Below are positions 41,432 to 46,741 of a stretch of 46,741 nucleotides of DNA, in pieces. The DNA is from Bacteroidaceae bacterium. GTDB lineage: Bacteria > Bacteroidota > Bacteroidia > Bacteroidales > Bacteroidaceae. Where the stretch lies: positions 1 through 46,741 of the forward strand of contig JAFXZK010000015.1 of NCBI GenBank assembly GCA_017541265.1, written 5' to 3'. The notes below the pieces were generated by a model. The model was not told the origin of the DNA and did not search any database. It saw only the letters and a list, made by a program, of their open reading frames with translations. Each line of letters starts with the position of its first letter. The first letter of the stretch is position 1. A program made the translations under genes and the position numbers.

Positions 41432-42889
41432 TTAGTTAATCATTCTGTATTTTCTCCTAAGTCTCACGCTCTGATAACGTCCTTTTACATAGAAGTACCT
41501 CCAGAAATTGTTCCCGGGGCTCCCTATACAGGACTTGCGGAAATTGTACGTCTGTCTTCTCGCGCAGAAGCCGAAGTAGCTGTTAAGAACCTGCTCTATG
41601 TGTTGGAGCTTGACGACATCATACTCACACCCACATTCGTCCAGCAGCCGCCCATATCCTTCACATCGCTCCATCATTCTTCCGCATGTCCTGTTTGAGA
41701 GATAGTTTCTTCCGGGCTTTATGAACGTGCCAACAAACAATATGCCATGACTGACAGGTTGAAGGTATCGCTTGTTCTTATGAAGAGCCAGGCGCAGTTT
41801 AATCAGGAAGGCTTCTAACTTCGGAATACTTCTCACCAAGAACGGCAAATCATCGCAGACGATGGCGAAATCATCCACGAACTGCGCCATTCCCCATTTC
41901 TTCCCTCTAAAGATATACTTGACATAGCTGATGAAGAAAGACATGAGGAAGTTCGCGAATAGCTGGGTCGTAAGATTGCCGATAGGCTCTCCTGTAGGCG
42001 AAGTGAAAAGGGACTTGTTCGCGGCCATGTGTTCCTCCCATAGATAGGCTTCCGAATTAAGCACACAGTCTTTTTCGGGATGGTGCATGACAACTACTTC
42101 CGTTGCTCTCAACAGGATGTCCCAATACATATCAATATCGCCAGCGGGATTCTCCTTTCCCTGCACTTCTATCCGATGTCTCCACCTCTTGATGAACCGT
42201 TCCAGAAGATACCAAAGCAAATCCTTGTCAATGCTCATAAAGAAGCCCACAAGGTCGCCACGGAATACCCATGCCGGCTTTCTGTAATTATCGCTAACCC
42301 TGGACATCGCCGCTGCAAGATGTTCTACGGCCTTTTCCGTTCCGTAGCCCTTCCTGCAATTAAAAGAGAGGTCGCCTTGCTCCCTGAACCGATACTCGAA
42401 AAGCGGCTCCAGTCGCAGGCATATCCAGTGATGTACGATGCGGTCTCGGAAGTTGGCCGCGAACACTTCCCGCCATTTCGGATAGCGGACAAGGAAACAG
42501 GTTGAAGTTCCCGGCTTGTACGTCATGGTCCACAGCTCGCGGGCAAGGACAGGAATGTCCGCATCGGCTATCTGCATATATTCGAGTGCCTGAGTTGAGT
42601 TCATCTTTCCTCTTAGGCAGTCGTGATATGCTTCCCATACAGATTCTAAAAAGGAGGGCGGCACAACGTCATCGAATGCGGTGACAGGGCGAACTACGTT
42701 ACTGTTGTACTTGTTGTTGTTGTTCGCGTTACCATTGTTGAAGTTCACGTTCCTCGCGTTGTTACGGTTGTTCTCCGTGCTGCTCCAGTGGTTACTGCCT
42801 TTTTGCGGATTTGCATCTTCGTAACTGAAGGACTCACGTCCCGCAGTAATCCGCCCATTCAATCGACTATGTAGCTCTCGATAGTTCAT
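41432..42889 (-). CDS. DGR reverse transcriptase with the template repeat inside its ORF
   Basis: 485 residues from ATG 42889. After a 30-residue leader, residues 31-72 are encoded by the template repeat (for example SNHWSSTENNRNNAR), then the RT proper begins near PPSFLESVWEAYHDCLRGK. RT hallmarks: YKPGTSTCFLVRYPKWREVF, FRDRIVHHW, GDLVGFFMSID (D212), PIGNLTTQLFANFL (303-309, where DGR enzymes usually have SQ) and the catalytic FVDD (337-340). With Avd it copies TR RNA error-prone at adenines and replaces VR. No Met lies between TR and the RT core, so the fusion product is likely unless translation begins at an alternative codon such as GTG. Confidence 0.92.
   Translation of the reverse strand: MNYRELHSRLNGRITAGRESFSYEDANPQKGSNHWSSTENNRNNARNVNFNNGNANNNNKYNSNVVRPVTAFDDVVPPSFLESVWEAYHDCLRGKMNSTQALEYMQIADADIPVLARELWTMTYKPGTSTCFLVRYPKWREVFAANFRDRIVHHWICLRLEPLFEYRFREQGDLSFNCRKGYGTEKAVEHLAAAMSRVSDNYRKPAWVFRGDLVGFFMSIDKDLLWYLLERFIKRWRHRIEVQGKENPAGDIDMYWDILLRATEVVVMHHPEKDCVLNSEAYLWEEHMAANKSLFTSPTGEPIGNLTTQLFANFLMSFFISYVKYIFRGKKWGMAQFVDDFAIVCDDLPFLVRSIPKLEAFLIKLRLALHKNKRYLQPVSHGILFVGTFIKPGRNYLSNRTCGRMMERCEGYGRLLDECGCEYDVVKLQHIEQVLNSYFGFCARRQTYNFRKSCIGSPGNNFWRYFYVKGRYQSVRLRRKYRMIN
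42674..42799 (-). repeat. DGR template repeat (TR)
   Basis: 126 bp, collinear with 43504-43629 (offset 830). It holds 46 adenines on the coding strand, mostly in AAC/AAT codons. Fourteen of these differ in VR; only one non-adenine position (42742) differs. The 3' 26 nt are identical in both and contain the presumed initiation site of mutagenic homing. Confidence 0.95.
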
Positions 42890-42899
42890 CGTTCAACGC

Positions 42900-43337
42900 T
42901 TAACCGTTAATGCCTATCCCCTGACTCTTGAAATAGTCCCTAAGCTTGACAGACTGCCCAGCGACTTTTTGTGCCAGCCTCCTTATTGCCTTCTTCCTGT
43001 CCTTGCCTATCACGCCAAGCTGCGACATGATAACCGTATCGTCCATGATGTCCTCGGCAAGTACCTTCGCATAGCTCAGGTTCTCTGCCCTTGTCACCTC
43101 GCTACCACTCTCCAAAGCGAGGGCGAGACTCTGCTTCGCATTGCTCACGGAAACAAGCATTTCGTCGAAATACTTTGCGTATTTTCGCGGTGCATCTGCC
43201 ATCGACTGAACAATGAGGTATTTCAAGTTTGCGGCATCCCTATAAATTTGGGTCTGCCGCATTGACTTGTGGCTGCGTTTCTTCTCCTTGCTCTGCTCCA
43301 CCACTTCCTGCGGAATCACTACTTTGCTCTCGTTCAT
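42900..43337 (-). CDS. avd: DGR accessory variability determinant (Avd-like)
   Basis: 145 residues, helical and basic. From about residue 35 it reads as a four-helix bundle: AANLKYLIVQSMADAPRKYAK, then SVSNAKQSLALALE, then ENLSYAKVLAEDIMDD, then LGVIGKDRKKAIRRLAQKV and RDYFKSQG, the layout of Avd. Avd forms a pentameric barrel that binds the RT and the TR RNA. Position between VR gene and TR matches the Bordetella phage order. Basic N-terminal extension of about 25 residues; an internal Met at 43262 is an alternative start. Confidence 0.8.
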   Translation of the reverse strand: MNESKVVIPQEVVEQSKEKKRSHKSMRQTQIYRDAANLKYLIVQSMADAPRKYAKYFDEMLVSVSNAKQSLALALESGSEVTRAENLSYAKVLAEDIMDDTVIMSQLGVIGKDRKKAIRRLAQKVAGQSVKLRDYFKSQGIGING

Positions 43338-43422
43338 ATATTTCTGTTTCGGCCTCCAGGATGCCGTTTCTTTCTGTTATAGTTAGTTTCCTCCCTGCGA
43401 AATGATATACACTTTGTCTCAT
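43240..43422 (-). CDS. Small protein overlapping avd, 60 aa
   Basis: ATG at 43422 (MRQSVYHFAGRKLTITERNG), then an acidic Ser/Gly/Gln-rich tail. It starts 67 nt after the variable gene and overlaps the avd start by 98 nt in another frame. The first 30 residues look protein-like; the tail may simply reflect the overlap. Possible DGR accessory gene, low certainty. Confidence 0.4.
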   Translation of the reverse strand: MRQSVYHFAGRKLTITERNGILEAETEIYEREQSSDSAGSGGAEQGEETQPQVNAADPNL

Positions 43423-43443
43423 ACTCGCTTAATTTAAGTTGGG

Positions 43444-43469
43444 GGCGACGGTCTTTAAGGACCGCCGCC
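43444..43469 (-). terminator. Hairpin after the DGR variable gene
   Basis: Minus-strand 10-bp stem (arm GGCGGCGGTC) with one G.U pair and a CTTAAA loop. No T-tract follows, so it may be a partial terminator or part of the DGR target structure rather than a full stop. Confidence 0.45.
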
Positions 43470-43483
43470 AAATAAAAGGAATG

Positions 43484-43497
43484 GTGCCTTACGGCAC
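43484..43497 (-). promoter_or_regulatory. DGR target-site hairpin across the stop codon of the variable gene
   Basis: GTGCC-GTAA-GGCAC on the coding strand, starting 6 nt after the VR end; the TAA stop lies in the loop. Bordetella-type DGRs need a hairpin at this place for efficient retrohoming. Stem is 5 bp, shorter than the known ones. Confidence 0.65.
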
Positions 43498-46400
43498 AAA
43501 TCTGAATGCGGTGACAGGGCGAACTACGTAACTGCCGTACTTGCCGTAGTTGCCCGCGTAACCATTGTTGACGTACACGTACCTCGCGTTGTTACGGTAG
43601 TACTCCGTGCTGCTCCAGTGGTGACTGCCAGAACTTATGGGAATAGTCCTGCCGCGAGCGATTGCATTGGCAAATAGCGGGAGCTGCGCTTCGAGTGCCA
43701 CATTTTCGTTTGCGTAGGTAGCGGAAGGTGCGCTGCTGGTGTTGTAGGCAGCACGGCTGTTTGCCATGAAGTTGAAGATCCTTGCCAGTAAGCCGCTCGA
43801 CGGAAGCATCCACTTCCCTCGCTTGTAGCTCTCATGCAGCTTGTCCTCGTCAATAAGCGAACCGCTAATGTCAGCAGGACACCACACATTGCACCGACGG
43901 CTTGCCATGAACAGCAATTGCCTGTACCTTGAAGGCTTCGTCGCTCCGTAGGTATCAATCACCTTCTGGACAATCAAATCTGCGATGTCGTGCAGGCCGG
44001 TAGTCGTGAGAGGTATGCCCTCTGAAGTGCAATGTCCGGCTGCCCTCAGCGTCGCGTAATCATCCTGCGAGATGTTGAGCACTTGCAGCGTAGCCTTCAG
44101 TACGGTATCGGCGTAGGACATCAGTACGACATTCTCCTCCTTCGTCTGGAAGTTATTCATGTAGTTCTGACTGTATGTCGCATAGCCATCGTTTGCCACG
44201 TTGCTCTCGTCCTGCATGGCGATACCACCGCCTGCTGCCGTGACTGCTGCTGCATCTTTGCGGATGTACTGGTCGCCAGTCATATTCGTAAGTGGCGTAT
44301 CAAATACGTCCGTCTTATAGGTCGAATCACCGCCATACGTCACACTGCTTGGCTTCGTCCAGCTCTGAACGGCCTGAAGGACTGCATTCAGCACGGCATC
44401 GTTGTATTCTCCGTTAGTCTTGGCATCGGTCAGTCCGTCCGTTTGCGCTGCCTGCGGATAGATACCCCACGAGCTTTCATAGCCACCGCCATCCTGAACA
44501 CCACTCGTCGGGAAGGAAGCATCGGCGGCACTCAGGATGTCGAGGTCATACACCGTCTTTCCGTCAACTTGTGTCTGTGTTCTGCGAATGACAACGCCCG
44601 CCAGCTGCTTGGAGGCATCATTTGTGTTATCGAACTGCCCGTCCGTCCAAGCGTAGTCGCCTACTTCAGGAATACGATTCCACAAACCGATGACCTTTTC
44701 TGCCGTTCTTGTCTCTCCGCTCGTATTGGTAAGGGTTACCCTCACGTTCAGGACAATGTTACTTACCGCATTGCCCTTCAGTTTAAGGTGGAGGACCGGA
44801 CTGTACGGGTCCTGGAACTCTGCATAAGTGCTTGCAGAGGAATCAGTCAGCTCCCACACTACATCAGGAACAGGATTACCCTGTCCGTTGATCGCTACTG
44901 CCACATCGTTGCCGCTTGACACAAGCAATGCGAGGTCATTGAAGTTGTCATTTGCATCGAGGTCGTAGCTATCGGAACCAGTATTTGTGTTGATGTACTT
45001 CTTGCCCTCAATGCTGATTGCACCTGCACTGATACTTGTGCCAGAGAAGCGGACAAAGAGAGGATTATCCGTGGAACGGATATTGCCGTACCTCACAATA
45101 AGCTTTGCCACGTCCTCATAATAGAGGATGCCCTGCGCACCTGTGACGCAAGCGATACTTCCTGCAAGCTCGCAGATGCCGCTATCGCCAATACCGATGA
45201 GCCACCTGATTACGTCACCCTCAACAGGCTGTGAGAGCCAGTCTATACCGTTTATCTTCAGCACAGAGATTGGAGACTCTGCCTCAATCATGGCAAGCAC
45301 ATTGGCACGAGTTGCATTTGCCAGCAGAGGTGAGCCTGTCACAACAAACTGTGCCAGGTCGTCATAGCCCTGCATATCGAGCGTCGCCAAAGATGGCTGT
45401 GCAACAAGCGAAAGGGCCGTAAGCGTCTTTGGCAGATGCAGTGTAGTAAGCGTTGCCGTTTCCGGCAAGGTGACGGACTGTGCAATCGTATTGCGAAGGT
45501 CTATCTCCTCGGCCAGTGTCAGTCGGGACAAGTTCAGCGGCACCATAGCCGTACTGCCAGTTGTCGTACATCCATTCAAGGACAGTTTGCGCAGGCGTGT
45601 AGCGCCATTCTGGTCGTTGGATATTTGCAGGTTGGCAGGCTTCGAGAAAGCAGGTGCATAGCCCGCCTTCTGTGCATCGTCGAGTGCTTCATACTGTTCA
45701 CGGGTAATGCTGCCGCCGCCTTGCGTCGTGCTATAGTACGTCGTAGGCTCTGCGATGAACTCTGTCAGGCGTGTACCCTGGATAGAGAAGCTGCTGGCGT
45801 TGATGGTCTTGTCGCCGAGGTTCCCGACGGAACGGTAGTAGTTCAGTCCGCGAAGCTCAATAGGATAGGTGTTGGCGAATTGGAATGTCGTCGTATAGGT
45901 AAAAGCCTCTCCTGGTGCAGTGCGCCTGCGTGTAGCATTCGTCTGGCTCTGCCATGTGAAGACAGGGAAGAGATATTGGTGGGGCTTGACCGTGAACGTC
46001 TGGTCGGGCGTGCCGCCGTTGGGCAATGCCACGGAGTTGACGGCCAGTGTCGCAACAGCATCACCAATGCCCGTGCTGCCCGTACTCGTTCCTGTCGTGG
46101 CGGCGAATTCTCCGAATCCTGCGTAGGATGCCATATAGATAAGGCGACGCTTCATGAACTGAATCTCTGCCTCTAACTGGTCGCCCATCGACTGCGCCAA
46201 TGGGTCAGCCTCTCCGTTACGTCCTACGAAGCCCAGCATGGCTGGGAACTCATAGCGGATTCTTGCCGTCTCATTGAAGGCGACTTGCGGGAAGTAACGC
46301 TGTATGTCGAAGAGATAGCGGTTCAAGGTGCGCCATACGCCGCCTTGCGTATTGCTCTCGGCAGAGCCGATGCCGCCCGTGAGACTGAGCATTGAGCTGA

Positions 46401-46741
46401 GTATGGAGCCAACGGCATTGGCAATCGTGCCGTTTTCCTCCCACATTGCTTCCACGAGGTCAAAGAGCGTGTTGAGCATACCGTCATAGCAGGACTCGTT
46501 CTCCGCTCTCACGGTGTCATTGTCGTCATACGGATTCATGCGGTCAACGTAGTATGGCTTTGTCTGGAAGCCGAAGTTGTCCGTTGCAATTGTCGTGTCA
46601 ACGTCATCCTGATGCAGCTCAATGAGGTGCGTCACAGGGTCAACAACATAATAGGTGTTCTTTGAGCAGTTGTCCGTTCCTGCAATGAAATGGTTTTGGA
46701 AGGCATAGTGGAAGCGCAAGCTCTTCACGTTAAAATACGCA
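43489..46741 (-). CDS. DGR variable protein with C-type-lectin-like C terminus; 5' end beyond window
   Basis: A GTG at 46728 gives 1079 residues, but the frame stays open to the right edge, so the true start is probably outside. Regions in order (numbered from the GTG): an N-terminal virion-like domain (about 1-220); leucine-rich-repeat-like stretch (about 370-460, LRKLSLNGC, LHLPKTLTALSL, LATLDMQGY); a beta/Ig-like central part (about 560-690); and a C-terminal lectin fold (GKWMLPSSGLLARI...HHWSSTEYYRNNARY...VRPVTAF). The VR covers residues about 1034-1075. Likely a tail or receptor-binding protein whose binding loops are diversified by the DGR. Stop TAA in a hairpin loop. Confidence 0.85.
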   Translation of the reverse strand, partial: AYFNVKSLRFHYAFQNHFIAGTDNCSKNTYYVVDPVTHLIELHQDDVDTTIATDNFGFQTKPYYVDRMNPYDDNDTVRAENESCYDGMLNTLFDLVEAMWEENGTIANAVGSILSSMLSLTGGIGSAESNTQGGVWRTLNRYLFDIQRYFPQVAFNETARIRYEFPAMLGFVGRNGEADPLAQSMGDQLEAEIQFMKRRLIYMASYAGFGEFAATTGTSTGSTGIGDAVATLAVNSVALPNGGTPDQTFTVKPHQYLFPVFTWQSQTNATRRRTAPGEAFTYTTTFQFANTYPIELRGLNYYRSVGNLGDKTINASSFSIQGTRLTEFIAEPTTYYSTTQGGGSITREQYEALDDAQKAGYAPAFSKPANLQISNDQNGATRLRKLSLNGCTTTGSTAMVPLNLSRLTLAEEIDLRNTIAQSVTLPETATLTTLHLPKTLTALSLVAQPSLATLDMQGYDDLAQFVVTGSPLLANATRANVLAMIEAESPISVLKINGIDWLSQPVEGDVIRWLIGIGDSGICELAGSIACVTGAQGILYYEDVAKLIVRYGNIRSTDNPLFVRFSGTSISAGAISIEGKKYINTNTGSDSYDLDANDNFNDLALLVSSGNDVAVAINGQGNPVPDVVWELTDSSASTYAEFQDPYSPVLHLKLKGNAVSNIVLNVRVTLTNTSGETRTAEKVIGLWNRIPEVGDYAWTDGQFDNTNDASKQLAGVVIRRTQTQVDGKTVYDLDILSAADASFPTSGVQDGGGYESSWGIYPQAAQTDGLTDAKTNGEYNDAVLNAVLQAVQSWTKPSSVTYGGDSTYKTDVFDTPLTNMTGDQYIRKDAAAVTAAGGGIAMQDESNVANDGYATYSQNYMNNFQTKEENVVLMSYADTVLKATLQVLNISQDDYATLRAAGHCTSEGIPLTTTGLHDIADLIVQKVIDTYGATKPSRYRQLLFMASRRCNVWCPADISGSLIDEDKLHESYKRGKWMLPSSGLLARIFNFMANSRAAYNTSSAPSATYANENVALEAQLPLFANAIARGRTIPISSGSHHWSSTEYYRNNARYVYVNNGYAGNYGKYGSYVVRPVTAFRFVP
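43504..43629 (-). repeat. DGR variable repeat (VR)
   Basis: 126 bp at the 3' end of the variable gene. Relative to TR it has 14 adenine-site changes, giving one N to H, seven N to Y and three N to G, plus one T to G change (F to V). Five Asn codons are unchanged. The framework residues HWSSTE, VRPVTAF and so on are untouched. Confidence 0.95.

Overview
The window is part of a temperate Bacteroidetes (Bacteroidales-type) phage that most likely lives as a plasmid (phage-plasmid). The host group is read from regulatory and early genes: several promoters match the Bacteroidetes form (TTTG or TTG at -33, TAnnTTTG at -7), and the early genes (ArdC, PcfJ/PcfK-like, methylase-helicase) belong to families common in Bacteroidetes mobile elements. 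Phage identity is read from terminase, a probable portal, prohead protease-scaffold, a probable major capsid protein, an amidase endolysin and a diversified tail/receptor-binding protein. Plasmid-like replication is read from a Rep_3-type initiator next to an iteron array.

Layout. (1) 1-18340, minus strand: a tightly packed early/establishment operon, with a methylase-helicase running off the left edge, NAD-dependent DNA ligase, ArdC antirestriction protein, a MutS-domain-I protein, PcfJ- and PcfK-like proteins and many small hypotheticals, often with ATGA stop-start overlaps. (2) 18395-20545: about 2 kb with a single gene, otherwise hairpin-rich sequence; 18395-19085 is a candidate large structured RNA and 20094-20511 a cluster of near-perfect inverted repeats. 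(3) 20696-25078: a putative regulator, then a segment flanked by 32-bp direct repeats that carries an epimerase, a small membrane protein, a CAT-anticodon tRNA and a hypothetical gene. (4) 25107-27667: Rep_3-like initiator with its own promoter and ten same-strand iterons. (5) 27755-41096: virion module split between strands. Capsid, protease-scaffold and two more genes are on the minus strand; connector-type proteins, amidase, terminase and portal are on the plus strand, divergent from 33.0 kb. (6) 41074-46741, minus strand: a complete diversity-generating retroelement (DGR) in the order variable gene, Avd, TR, reverse transcriptase.

Two levels of organisation stand out. First, seven promoters, all in front of virion or lysis genes, share GCCCTTGAC (one has a final T), exactly 18 nt, then a weak -7 box. 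Early and replication genes instead use the ordinary host-type box, which suggests a phage late regulon. Second, the DGR template repeat lies inside the reverse transcriptase ORF, in the same reading frame as the variable repeat, so the RT carries an Asn-rich copy of the target's lectin loop at its N terminus. The 126-bp TR/VR pair differs at 14 template adenines and at one other base.

All calls come from reading the sequence and from family knowledge; no database search was run. Small hypothetical genes are supported mainly by frame, spacing and operon context.
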